Positions 50,777-59,019 of a stretch of 64,000 bases of DNA are shown piece by piece. This stretch comes from Marivita sp051251565 (GTDB lineage: Bacteria > Pseudomonadota > Alphaproteobacteria > Rhodobacterales > Rhodobacteraceae). The stretch covers positions 372,001 through 436,000 of the forward strand of contig NZ_JBPOFB010000002.1 of assembly GCF_051251565.1 (NCBI RefSeq), read 5' to 3'. Position 1 is the first letter of the stretch; each line of letters starts with the position of its first letter. The notes below the pieces were generated by a model. It worked only from the letters and a program-made list of their open reading frames with translations. It was not told the origin of the DNA and ran no database searches. Both the position numbers and the translations under genes were made by a program.

Positions 50777-51714
50777 TCGGGGTTCTGTCTTACCTTGTCT
50801 TCTTCGCCACTGTGGCGTCGATCCTGTCGATCGCGGTGCTGGGCCTGAACCTGCAATGGGGCAACACGGGCCTCTTTAATGGTGGTGTGGTCGCGTTTTT
50901 TGGCGCAGGGGCATATGGCACGTTGATCCTTGGCGGCATCCCGCAAGACGGAATGATGGGCGGTTTCGAATTGCCTTACCTGATCGCCCTGTTTGGTGGG
51001 ATGGTGATTGCGGGCCTTGTTGCATGGGTCGTTGGTTTGCTGACACTCAGGCTCAGGCACGACTATCTTGCCATTGCCACCTTCGGCGTCGCCGTCGCGT
51101 TTGAAAACCTCGCCCGCAATGCGGCGTGGTTGGGTGGTGCGCAGGGCATCCGGGGGTTTGAGCGCCCCTTGCGCGACACGTTCGGCAACGGGTTCACCTA
51201 CAACCTGCTGTTCCTGGTTTTCGTCGCCATCTTGCTGATTGCCACCTACCTGTTCCTTGAACGCCTGATCGCGTCGCCCTTTGGACGGCTGCTCCGCGCG
51301 ATCCGAGAGGACGAAACCGCTGCCCAATCGCTGGGCAAATCTCCGTCGCGCGTGCGCCTGACAGCATTCATCGCCGGATCGGTGATCATGGGGCTTGCAG
51401 GTGGACTCTACGCCACATTCTATGCCTTCATCAGCCCGCAAGACGTGCTGCCGATCCTGACGTTCCAAATCTGGGCGATGCTGATCGTCGGCGGCGCGGG
51501 CAACAACAAGGGCGCGGTGATGGGCACGTTCCTGATCTGGGCCGCCTGGACCGCCAGCGGTTGGGCCTTGTCCCGCTTCGCACCGCTGGAGGTGCAGCTG
51601 TACACCGGGTCGATCCAGTTCGTGCTGATCGGCTTTGTCATCGTGGGGATGCTCATGTGGAGACCACAGGGCCTGTTCCCGGAAAAACTTGTCGTGTCAC
51701 AATCGGCCAAATAA
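50773..51714 (+). CDS. Branched-chain-type ABC transporter permease (LivM-like)
   Basis: A 313-residue second permease subunit. It has the LivM features LNLQWGNTGLFNGGVVAFFG, LRLRHDYLAIATFGVAVAFE and the ATPase-contact loop SPFGRLLRAIREDETAAQSLG. It ends LMWRPQGLFPEKL, typical of the family. It overlaps the LivH-like gene by 4 bases and is followed after 36 bases by the binding-protein gene. Confidence 0.93.
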   Translation: MIGVLSYLVFFATVASILSIAVLGLNLQWGNTGLFNGGVVAFFGAGAYGTLILGGIPQDGMMGGFELPYLIALFGGMVIAGLVAWVVGLLTLRLRHDYLAIATFGVAVAFENLARNAAWLGGAQGIRGFERPLRDTFGNGFTYNLLFLVFVAILLIATYLFLERLIASPFGRLLRAIREDETAAQSLGKSPSRVRLTAFIAGSVIMGLAGGLYATFYAFISPQDVLPILTFQIWAMLIVGGAGNNKGAVMGTFLIWAAWTASGWALSRFAPLEVQLYTGSIQFVLIGFVIVGMLMWRPQGLFPEKLVVSQSAK

Positions 51715-51750
51715 CCACTGATCAAAGCATAAAATAACAGGGAGACGGAC

Positions 51751-53013
51751 ATGAACGGACTAAAGACTTCGGCCCTTGCACTGGGCCTTGCGGCCGGATT
51801 TGCCAGCCTTGGCACAAACGCCGCCGCACAAGACTGTACCACCAAGATCGGCGCGGTTCTGCCCACATCCGTGGACTGGGGCAAACCCATCGCCGCAACC
51901 GCGCAATACGCGGTGGATATCGCCAACGAGACCGGCGGCGTTGCGGGCTGTCAGATCGAAATGGTTCTGCGCGATACGCAAGTTGACCCCAAGGTCGGCG
52001 TCGATGCGGCCAAGGCGCTGGTTGATCTGGATGGCGTGCAATTGCTGCTGGGCGCGGTGTCGTCCGGTGTGTCCATGCCGATCCTGACCTCTGTTACGGT
52101 ACCTGCGGGCGTGATGCAGATGTCATGCTGTTCGTCCTCGACCGCCTTCACGGCATTGTCTGAGGAAGGCAAGACCGACGGTCTGTTCTACCGCACCTTC
52201 GCCACATCGGGCGTGCAAGCTGCGGTTGGTGCGATGGTTGCGCGGGATGCGGGCTACGAATCCGTGGCTGTGTTCTACAAGAACGACGACTGGGGACAGG
52301 ACATTGGCGGTCTGGTCGCGGCTGACCTTGAGGCGTTGGGCATCAACGTCACCGCCTCTATTGCGATCAACGATGGGCAGGCGTCCTTTCGTGCCGAAGT
52401 GACCGAGGCGCTCAAGGGCAATCCGCAGGCGATCTACATGGCGCTTTATCCCAAAGAGGGCACCCAAGTGGTGCGCGAATGGATCTCGCTGGGTGGCTCG
52501 CAGAACATGATCGCCGCGAACGCGCTCAAGTCGGACGAGTTCCGCGACAATGTGGGCATGCAGTTCCTCGGCAACTTCACCGGCACCGATACTGCATCTC
52601 CGCGCAGCGACTCTGCGGATGCCTTTGTCGAGGCCTATACCGCGCGTTTTGACGGCCCGCCCAACGGTCCGGGTCTGGCCAACAGCTATGACGCGACGCT
52701 GATCGCATTGCTGGCGATGCACGCCGCCGGTGAGGGCGCGACCGGCGCCGATATCGCGGCCAAGGTGGCGTCGATCACCGATCCCAACGGCACTCCGGTC
52801 ACGGCAGATGCGGCTGGCTTTGCGCTGGCGAAAGAAGTGCTCGATGGCGGCGGGACGGTGTCTTACCAAGGTGCCACGGGCAATGTGCAGTTCGACAAGA
52901 ACGGCGATGTGTCGGCCCCTGCCGTGACATGGGTGTTCTCGGAGACGGGCATCGAAGAACAGAAATACATCTCACTGACCGAGGTGAATGATTTCATGAC
53001 CTCACTCAACTGA
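51751..53013 (+). CDS. Branched-chain-type ABC transporter substrate-binding protein (LivK-like)
   Basis: A 420-residue periplasmic binding protein with signal peptide (LALGLAAGFASLGTNAAAQ). The type I binding fold is recognised by CTTKIGAVLPTSVDWGKP, LRDTQVDPKVGVDAAKALVD, LLLGAVSSGVSMPI and the C-terminal lobe DWGQDIGGLVAADLEALG. Unusual features are an adjacent cysteine pair (MSCCSSSTAF) by the ligand cleft and further N-terminal cysteines, which may form disulfides. The ligand is unknown. It is the last gene of the operon, with a perfect terminator 39 bases later. Confidence 0.92.
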   Translation: MNGLKTSALALGLAAGFASLGTNAAAQDCTTKIGAVLPTSVDWGKPIAATAQYAVDIANETGGVAGCQIEMVLRDTQVDPKVGVDAAKALVDLDGVQLLLGAVSSGVSMPILTSVTVPAGVMQMSCCSSSTAFTALSEEGKTDGLFYRTFATSGVQAAVGAMVARDAGYESVAVFYKNDDWGQDIGGLVAADLEALGINVTASIAINDGQASFRAEVTEALKGNPQAIYMALYPKEGTQVVREWISLGGSQNMIAANALKSDEFRDNVGMQFLGNFTGTDTASPRSDSADAFVEAYTARFDGPPNGPGLANSYDATLIALLAMHAAGEGATGADIAAKVASITDPNGTPVTADAAGFALAKEVLDGGGTVSYQGATGNVQFDKNGDVSAPAVTWVFSETGIEEQKYISLTEVNDFMTSLN

Positions 53014-53051
53014 GGCGTTTGATGTCGGATTGGCTCTGCCAATCCGACCGG

Positions 53052-53083
53052 GGGACGATGCGGTGACGCATCGTCCCTTTTTT
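53052..53083 (+). terminator. Rho-independent terminator of the aldo/keto reductase-transporter operon
   Basis: GGGACGATGCG-GTGA-CGCATCGTCCC is a perfect 11-bp stem followed by six T residues. It ends the operon that starts at 46929. Confidence 0.95.
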
Positions 53084-53097
53084 GCGGATGAAAAAGG

Positions 53098-53169
53098 GTG
53101 GGGGCGCTGCCCCCGTCGCCCTTTGGGGCGTTGCCTCCGGGATATTTTCGAACCAGAGAAGCAGGGGCA
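53098..53169 (+). repeat. GC-rich intergenic repeat element, Rhodobacteraceae type
   Basis: Two small hairpins stand in a row: GGGGGC-GCT-GCCCCC and CGCCC-TTTG-GGGCG. They are followed by TTGCCTCCGGGATATTTTCG and AACCAGAGAAGCAGGGGC. From memory, sequences of this kind (GC-rich palindromes leading into a GGATATTTT...GAAG end) are scattered between genes in Roseobacter-group genomes. No second copy was noticed in this window. Confidence 0.5.
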
Positions 53170-53513
53170 CCCGCGCTCTGGCAAATGCCCGGAAATCAGG
53201 CAGCCCGACTGAGCACCAGCGCGCCGCCATTATCCGACATTGGTGCCACCAAGCCGCAGTTTGGCCGGGGTGTTGGCGCCGTGTTCAAAATTCCGGTGAA
53301 CTTATCCACAATTTGTGGCACTATACGCATCCACCACATCAGGTGGACTTCTCCACAACTTATTGGGCTTATCCCCGAATTATTGCTTTACGCAGGACGC
53401 GCGCCCATGCAGCATATGTTGTATGGGGATGGCGGAACGACGCAGCCCCTTGAGCAGGCACCGAAAGGTTGGGCACATCCGACCTTTCCGCACAGGCAAT
53501 AGGAGGCGGGAGT
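53170..53513. other. Gene-free region before ybjN with DnaA-box-like sites
   Basis: The 344 bases before ybjN show no plausible protein. A TCCACC-ACATCA-GGTGGA hairpin (53330-53347) and three DnaA-box-like sequences are the only structure. An AT-richer stretch (about 53300-53395) would suit a promoter. The AGGAGG ribosome site of ybjN is at 53501-53506. Confidence 0.5.
53302..53377 (+). promoter_or_regulatory. Cluster of three DnaA-box-like sequences
   Basis: TTATCCACA (53302-53310) is a perfect DnaA box. TTCTCCACA (53349-53357) differs at one base and TTATCCCCG (53369-53377) at two. All three point the same way within 76 bp in a gene-free AT-richer stretch. DnaA control of the ybjN-proC promoter, titration of DnaA, or an origin-like role are all possible. 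Nearby genes are not those usually flanking alphaproteobacterial oriC. Confidence 0.45.
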
Positions 53514-54014
53514 ATGGCCCTGTCCGAGCAGTATCTTGAAGATGACATCCACCCTATTGATATCGTCGAACATATCGCCGCGCATCATGACTGGGATTTT
53601 GACCGTATCGCGGAAGATCAGATTGCCATGGCTGTCGAAGGCCAGTGGCGGACCTATTCGATCACGCTGGCATGGTCGCCCTACGACGAAACCCTGCGCC
53701 TGATCTGTACCTTCGACATGGACCCACCAAAAGACCGGTTGCCCGCGCTCTATGAAAGCCTGAATTCGGTCAATGACCAATGCTGGGCCGGGGCCTTTAC
53801 CTATTGGGAAGAGGCCAAGCTGACGGTCTATCGCTATGGTCTGGTTCTTGCGGGTGGCAATGTGGCCAGTGCCGATCAGATCGACACGATGATCAATTGC
53901 GCCGTGATGAGCGCCGAGCGCTATTACCCGGCGTTCCAGCTGGTTGTCTGGGGCAATCGTGATCCCAAAGACGCGCTTCAGGTCGCCATTGCAGAGGCTT
54001 ACGGCCGCGCGTAA
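53514..54014 (+). CDS. YbjN-domain protein
   Basis: A 166-residue cytoplasmic protein of the YbjN superfamily, related in fold to type III secretion chaperones. It starts SEQYLEDDIHPIDIVEHIAA. The core ITLAWSPYDETLRLICTFDM and the end AFQLVVWGNRDPKDALQVAI are typical of the alphaproteobacterial branch. In E. coli YbjN affects stress and motility, but the branch here is uncharacterised. The ATG at 53514 follows a perfect AGGAGG. proC begins 32 bases after it. Confidence 0.85.
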   Translation: MALSEQYLEDDIHPIDIVEHIAAHHDWDFDRIAEDQIAMAVEGQWRTYSITLAWSPYDETLRLICTFDMDPPKDRLPALYESLNSVNDQCWAGAFTYWEEAKLTVYRYGLVLAGGNVASADQIDTMINCAVMSAERYYPAFQLVVWGNRDPKDALQVAIAEAYGRA

Positions 54015-54046
54015 CACTTGCCCCCGACGTAAAAATTGGGGGCACC

Positions 54047-54862
54047 ATGCAGAATTCCGATATCGCCAGGCGCGGCCTTGTTCTTTTGGGCTGTGGCAAG
54101 ATGGGGTCGGCCATGCTCGAAGGTTGGTTGGCCGCCGGGCTGCCGTGCAGGTCTGTCTGGATCAATGATCCGCATCCGTCAGATTGGGTGACCGCGCAGG
54201 GTGTGAACCTCAATGCCGATCTGCCCACCGCGCCCGCAATTGTGCTGGTCGCGGTCAAGCCGCAGGTCATGCGCGACGCTTTGCCGACATTGGCCCGACT
54301 GGGCAATGGTGACACGCTGTTCCTGTCAGTGGCGGCGGGGATCACGATTGCCACGTTTGAGGACATGCTGGGCGCAGACACCCCGGTGATCCGGTCCATC
54401 CCCAACACGCCTGCGGCTGTGAAACAGGGGATCACGGCGATCATCGGCAATGCGCGCGTGTCCGAGACCCAGCTCCAGATGGCCGAAACGCTGCTGTCTG
54501 CGATTGGCCAGACGGTGCGGCTTGAGACCGAAGACCAAATGGATGCGGTCACCGGCCTGTCCGGCTCTGGTCCGGCCTATGTGTTTCACATGATCGACTG
54601 TCTGGCGAAAGCAGGCGAGGCGCAGGGGCTGGCCCCGGATTTGGCAATGACGCTGGCCAAGGCCACGGTTGCGGGCTCTGGCGCGCTGGCCCAGCAATCG
54701 GACGAAACACCCAGCCAATTGCGCGTGAACGTGACCAGCCCGAATGGCACCACGCAGGCGGGGCTTGATGTCTTGATGCACCCGGATACCGGCCTGCCAC
54801 CCTTGATGGTCAAGACAATTGATGCCGCGACAAAGCGATCAAAGGAGCTTGCAAATGGCTGA
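54047..54862 (+). CDS. proC: Pyrroline-5-carboxylate reductase
   Basis: ProC carries out the last step of proline synthesis with NAD(P)H. The 271-residue protein has the Rossmann motif LLGCGKMGSAMLEGWL, VLVAVKPQVM, IRSIPNTPA and the C-terminal signature AVTGLSGSGPAYVF followed by LRVNVTSPNGTTQAGL. Its last 8 bases overlap the CsaA-like gene, and both are read in one operon with ybjN. Confidence 0.95.
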   Translation: MQNSDIARRGLVLLGCGKMGSAMLEGWLAAGLPCRSVWINDPHPSDWVTAQGVNLNADLPTAPAIVLVAVKPQVMRDALPTLARLGNGDTLFLSVAAGITIATFEDMLGADTPVIRSIPNTPAAVKQGITAIIGNARVSETQLQMAETLLSAIGQTVRLETEDQMDAVTGLSGSGPAYVFHMIDCLAKAGEAQGLAPDLAMTLAKATVAGSGALAQQSDETPSQLRVNVTSPNGTTQAGLDVLMHPDTGLPPLMVKTIDAATKRSKELANG

Positions 54863-55193
54863 GATCACGTTCGACGATTTCATGCAGGTCGATATCCGCG
54901 TCGGCACTGTCATTCGCGCCGAACCTTTCCCCGAGGCACGCAAGCCCGCGATCAAGCTTTGGGTGGATTACGGTGACGAGGTTGGGGTCAAGAAATCCTC
55001 GGCCCAGATCACGGTGCATTATGACCCCGAAACGCTGATCGGCAAACAGGTGATGGGCGTGGTGAATTTCCCGCCGCGCCAGATCGGCCCGTTCATGTCC
55101 GAAGCGCTTGTGCTTGGTTTTCATGACGCGGGCGAGGCCATCGTGCTGGCGACCCCAGACAAAACCACCCCAAACGGAGCGCGCCTGTGCTGA
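54855..55193 (+). CDS. CsaA-like tRNA-binding-domain protein
   Basis: A 112-residue OB-fold protein like CsaA: FDDFMQVDIRVGTVIRAEPF, KLWVDYGDEVGVKKSSAQIT, MGVVNFPPRQIGPFMSEALV and the end LATPDKTTPNGARL. CsaA-type proteins dimerise, bind tRNA and have chaperone-like activity linked to protein export. The ATG at 54855 lies within the proC 3' end. The next gene starts inside its last codons. Confidence 0.9.
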   Translation: MAEITFDDFMQVDIRVGTVIRAEPFPEARKPAIKLWVDYGDEVGVKKSSAQITVHYDPETLIGKQVMGVVNFPPRQIGPFMSEALVLGFHDAGEAIVLATPDKTTPNGARLC

Positions 55194-56143
55194 AACTGCT
55201 CATCACCCGAAATCTGCCCGACAGCGTTATTGCCACGGCGCGCGATCACTTTGACCTGACCTATCGTGACAGCCCCGATGTGATGACGCGCGCCGAAATG
55301 GAAACCAGCCTGCGCGACCATGATGTGGTGCTGCCGACATTGGGCGACCTTTACCGCGCTGAGGTGTTTGCCGCTGTGCCGCAGCCGCGCTGCAAGTTGC
55401 TGGCCAATTTTGGGGTTGGCTACAACCATATCGACGTGGCCGCCGCCACACAGGCTGGCATCGCGGTGACCAACACGCCCGGTGCTGTGACGGATGCAAC
55501 CGCCGATATTGGCCTGATGCTCATGCTCATGACCTGCCGTCGCGCGGGCGAAGGTGAACGGCTGGTGCGTGCAGGTGACTGGCATGGCTGGCATCCGGTG
55601 CAGATGCTTGGGCTGCATATGTCCGGCAAGACGGTCGGCATTGTCGGCATGGGCCGGATTGGACAGGCAATTGCCAAACGCGCGCATTTCGGATTTGGCA
55701 TGACGGTCAAATACGTCAACCGCTCTGCCAAGGATGTGCCTTTTCCGGCGACACAGATCGCCAGCCTGACAGAGCTTGCAGCCCAGGTGGATGTGCTGGT
55801 CATTGCCGTGCCCGCCGGGCCCGAGACGCATCATCTGATCACAGCCGATGTGCTGTCTGCGATGCGGCCGCATGCGCATCTGGTGAACATCGCACGGGGC
55901 GATATCGTGGATGAAATCGCGCTGATCAACGCGCTGCAAACCGGCCAGATCGCGGGTGCGGGGCTTGACGTGTACGAATTTGAACCCCGCGTGCCGCAAG
56001 CCCTGATCGACATGGAAAACGTGACACTGTTGCCGCATCTGGGCACGGCGGCGCTCGAAGTGCGGACGGATATGGGGCGCATGGCGCTCGACAACCTGAT
56101 TGCGTTTTCCAAGGGGCAAGACCTGCCAAACGCCGTGACCTGA
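55187..56143 (+). CDS. D-isomer 2-hydroxyacid dehydrogenase (glyoxylate/hydroxypyruvate reductase-like)
   Basis: A 318-residue NAD(P)H-dependent enzyme. It has ANFGVGYNHIDVAAATQAGI, the nucleotide motif VGIVGMGRIGQAIAKRA, the catalytic Arg in NIARGDIVDE, the Glu in LDVYEFEP and the His in LLPHLGTA, so the R-E-H triad is complete. It probably reduces glyoxylate or hydroxypyruvate. The start is a GTG at 55187, 7 bases before the CsaA-like stop, so it is coupled to that gene. No ATG fits better. Confidence 0.9.
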   Translation: MLKLLITRNLPDSVIATARDHFDLTYRDSPDVMTRAEMETSLRDHDVVLPTLGDLYRAEVFAAVPQPRCKLLANFGVGYNHIDVAAATQAGIAVTNTPGAVTDATADIGLMLMLMTCRRAGEGERLVRAGDWHGWHPVQMLGLHMSGKTVGIVGMGRIGQAIAKRAHFGFGMTVKYVNRSAKDVPFPATQIASLTELAAQVDVLVIAVPAGPETHHLITADVLSAMRPHAHLVNIARGDIVDEIALINALQTGQIAGAGLDVYEFEPRVPQALIDMENVTLLPHLGTAALEVRTDMGRMALDNLIAFSKGQDLPNAVT

Positions 56144-56220
56144 CGCAAACCGCCGTAGCGTTCACCTTGACCCTCGGGACAGCGTGTCTTTTGGTTCCCC
56201 AACGTCTGGAGGAGCTGAAA

Positions 56221-57339
56221 ATGATCAAACCCGCCATCACCGGGAGCGGTGTGTTCACGCCCGAAAACATCATTACCAATGACGAATTGGTGGTGGCTTT
56301 CAACGCCTATGCCGACCGGGTGAACGCCGACAACGCCGATGCGATTGCCGCCGGAATGGCAGTGGCCATGCCGCAGTCCAGTGCGGATTTTATCCAGTCT
56401 GCATCCGGGATCGAACAGCGCTATGTGATGGACAAGGACGGTGTGCTGGACCCATCCCGCATGTTCCCCCGCTTGCGGGCGCGCGACGATGACGCGCCGT
56501 CGATCATGGCCGAAATGGCGGTGGATGCGATCACCAAGGCGCTGGCCCAATCCGGGCGCGACGCTTCCGAGGTCGATCTGGTGATCTGCGCCGCGTCAAA
56601 CCACGAACGCGCCTACCCGGCGATTGCGGTCGAGATCCAAAAGCTGATCGGCGCGGGCGGCTTTGCCTTTGACATGAATGTCGCGTGTTCCTCGGCCACG
56701 TTCGGGATTCAGGCCGCCGCTGACATGGTGCGCGCGGGGTCGGTGCGCTGTGCCATCGTGGTCAACCCCGAGATTTGTTCGGCGCATCTGGAATGGCGCG
56801 ACCGGGATTGTCATTTCATCTTTGGCGACGTGGCAACGGCTGTGGTGATCGAACCCGATGCCAATGCCAAAGGCGCGCATTTCACCATTCACGGCACACG
56901 GTGTGCCACCGAGTTTTCCAACAACATCCGCAACAATAATGGCTTTCTGCGCCGCACCCGCGACCAGATGGAAGACCGCCGCGATATGCAATTCATGCAA
57001 AACGGGCGCAAGGTGTTCAAAGAGGTGCTGCCAATGGTGTCGGCGCATATCCTTGGGCATCTGGACGACACGGGCTGGACGGCGGACAGCCTGCAACGCC
57101 TTTGGTTGCATCAGGCGAACAAGACGATGAATGACTTTATCGGCAAAAAGGTTCTGGGCCGCACGCCGGAACCGGGAGAGCAGCCCAACATCTTGCAGGA
57201 TTACGCCAACACATCGTCCGCCGGTTCGATCATCGCGTTCTCGAAGCACTCGGACGATATGGAAAAAGGCGACCGGGGGGTAATCTGTTCATTCGGTGCG
57301 GGATATTCGGTCGGGTCCGTTCTTATCGAATGCGCCTGA
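56221..57339 (+). CDS. Beta-ketoacyl-ACP synthase III homologue
   Basis: A 372-residue thiolase-fold condensing enzyme. The catalytic triad is complete: Cys in MNVACSSATFG, His in WLHQANKTMND, and Asn in YANTSSAGSI. It is longer than housekeeping FabH (about 320) because of an insertion near residues 20-60 (AYADRVNADNADAIAAGMA). It may prime fatty-acid synthesis, or belong to a specialised KAS III group (for example BioZ-like); context does not decide. The ATG at 56221 follows GGAGGAG. Confidence 0.87.
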   Translation: MIKPAITGSGVFTPENIITNDELVVAFNAYADRVNADNADAIAAGMAVAMPQSSADFIQSASGIEQRYVMDKDGVLDPSRMFPRLRARDDDAPSIMAEMAVDAITKALAQSGRDASEVDLVICAASNHERAYPAIAVEIQKLIGAGGFAFDMNVACSSATFGIQAAADMVRAGSVRCAIVVNPEICSAHLEWRDRDCHFIFGDVATAVVIEPDANAKGAHFTIHGTRCATEFSNNIRNNNGFLRRTRDQMEDRRDMQFMQNGRKVFKEVLPMVSAHILGHLDDTGWTADSLQRLWLHQANKTMNDFIGKKVLGRTPEPGEQPNILQDYANTSSAGSIIAFSKHSDDMEKGDRGVICSFGAGYSVGSVLIECA

Positions 57340-57365
57340 TCCAATGGCCTGAGCGTGGCTAGCGG

Positions 57366-57947
57366 TTACTGGGTTCCGGTGGCCTGCCGCCAGTGTTTGC
57401 GGCACAGGCTCACATAGGTCTCGTTGCCGCCGATCTGCACCTGCGCCCCTTCGGTCAGCACATGGCCCTGATCGTCCTGCCGCACCACCATCGTGGCCTT
57501 GCGCCCGCAATGGCAAATCGTGCGCACCTCGCGCAGCGAATCGGCCAGTGCCAAAAGCGTGGCCGATCCCGGAAACAGCTTGCCCCGGAAATCAACGCGC
57601 AACCCGTAAGCCATGACAGGCACACCCAGATCATCAACCACCCGCGCCAATTGCCAGACCTGGTCTGGCGTCAGGAATTGCGCCTCGTCGATAAAGATGC
57701 AGGCCAGCGGCGTACCCTGTAGCACGGTTTGCAGGCGCGCGAACAAATCGTCCGTCGGGGAAAACGTGTCCGCCTCCTGTGCGAAACCGATTCGTGATCC
57801 GATCTGGCCCTTGCCCGCCCGATCATCAAAAGCCGCAGTCATCCGGTAGACCGACATACCGCGCTCTTCGTAATTATGCGCGGCTTGCAGCAGCAAGGTC
57901 GATTTGCCTGCGTTCATGGTGGAGTAATTGAAGTAAAGCTTGGCCAT
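57366..57947 (-). CDS. tdk: Thymidine kinase
   Basis: A 193-residue type II thymidine kinase that salvages thymidine. It has P-loop FNYSTMNAGKSTLLL, Walker B IFIDEAQF, the MAYGLRVDFRGKLFPGS lasso region and zinc ligands in CHCGRKA and CRKHW. The ATG at 57947 begins MAKLYFNYS. Its upstream 270 bp are gene-free up to the next, divergent gene. Confidence 0.96.
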   Translation of the reverse strand: MAKLYFNYSTMNAGKSTLLLQAAHNYEERGMSVYRMTAAFDDRAGKGQIGSRIGFAQEADTFSPTDDLFARLQTVLQGTPLACIFIDEAQFLTPDQVWQLARVVDDLGVPVMAYGLRVDFRGKLFPGSATLLALADSLREVRTICHCGRKATMVVRQDDQGHVLTEGAQVQIGGNETYVSLCRKHWRQATGTQ

Positions 57948-58221
57948 ATCCCGCCATGTGCCGCAACACAGGCCGCCGCGCAAGAGTGGCAAATAAGGGA
58001 TGCGCTGCCGCTGTGCCCATGAGTGGCGACATTTTACACGGCATACAACACGCACCGTGCCAGCGACCAAACTGCGCATCCCAGGTCCGGGACAAGCCCG
58101 ACGTGCCTTGCGCCCGACGAATTCGGGTCTGGTACAGGTGTGCCATTGCATTACACTGCAAGTCAGGGGAAACAGATGCAAATGTTCCCATTCCCCGTTG
58201 GAATGGTGCGAGAGGTCAACG

Positions 58222-58680
58222 ATGCCGAGTTTCGGTCCATATCTGAAAAAACACACCGAGCTTCTCGTCAAAGACGTGGGGATCGAAAAAGCCTGCGAAC
58301 TGACAGGCAAATCCAAAGCCACGCTTGGCCGCTATTACGCCGATCACGACGAACATGCCGACCGGTTCATCCCGGTTGATGCGGTCGCGGCACTGGAACA
58401 GGAATCAAGTTACCCGCATGTGACCTCTGCCCTGGCGGAACTGAACGGGATCACGTTGTCCTTTGACAAACGGCGTGACAACGAACCGCGCAAAGGTGGG
58501 GTCAATTCCGATGTGGTGGCCCTCAGCCAGCGCTTTGCGATGCTGATGGCGGAATATCACCAATCCATTCAGGACGGTGTGATCACCGGAAACGAAGCGC
58601 GCCGCCTGTTGCGCGAAACGCTTGCCTTGCAGCAGGTGCTTGTGGATATGAAACTGCATCTGGAAGATGAACAAGTTTGA
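58222..58680 (+). CDS. CII-like DNA-binding regulator candidate
   Basis: The 152-residue protein starts MPSFGPYLKKHTELLVKDVG. A helix-turn-helix-like stretch, ACELTGKSKATLGRYYADHDE, lies in two blocks near residues 25-45, and RFIPVDAVAALEQ follows. This pattern recalls phage CII-family regulators as annotated in Rhodobacteraceae, but no other phage gene is nearby, so it is more likely a domesticated regulator. The C-terminal half is helical (ARRLLRETLALQQVLVDMKL). The ATG follows GAGAGG. A TTGCA-N6-TGCAA repeat (58146-58161) lies upstream. Confidence 0.6.
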   Translation: MPSFGPYLKKHTELLVKDVGIEKACELTGKSKATLGRYYADHDEHADRFIPVDAVAALEQESSYPHVTSALAELNGITLSFDKRRDNEPRKGGVNSDVVALSQRFAMLMAEYHQSIQDGVITGNEARRLLRETLALQQVLVDMKLHLEDEQV

Positions 58681-59017
58681 AGGCGTCATCTCGGACCGTG
58701 GCTCCAAATATGCGGTGAGCGGTGGTCCGGCGGCAACCCGTGAAGAGGCGATGGCCTTCCTCAAAGACCTCAAGCGCAGCAAGAAATACGCCAAGGCCAC
58801 GCACAACACCTGGGCAGTCGTGTTCTCGGATGGCACGCCCCTCAAGAATGACGATGGTGAAGGCGGCGCGGGTCAGATCATCCTGCACATGCTGGAACGC
58901 GCCGGGCTGACCGATCACATGATCGTGGTGACCCGGTGGTATGGCGGCAAGCATCTTGGCGGTGACCGGTTCCGCCATGTGCAGGATTGTGTGCGCCACT
59001 ACCTCGACAACACCTGA
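58667..59017 (+). CDS. IMPACT/YigZ-type (UPF0029) N-terminal domain protein
   Basis: The 116-residue protein has the IMPACT core: SRGSKY-like start ISDRGSKYAVSGG, EEAMAFLKDLK, ATHNTWAVVFSDG, NDDGEGGAGQIILHML and TRWYGGKHLGGDRFRHV. YigZ proteins are usually about 200 residues with a C-terminal DUF1949 ferredoxin-like domain, which is absent here. The gene overlaps the CII-like gene by 14 bases, so the two are translated together. Confidence 0.82.
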   Translation: MNKFEGVISDRGSKYAVSGGPAATREEAMAFLKDLKRSKKYAKATHNTWAVVFSDGTPLKNDDGEGGAGQIILHMLERAGLTDHMIVVTRWYGGKHLGGDRFRHVQDCVRHYLDNT

Positions 59018-59019
59018 AA

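Noticed and set aside
58222..58680. Prophage remnant
   Set aside because: The CII-like resemblance is isolated; no integrase, structural or lysis gene lies nearby and flanking genes are core metabolism.
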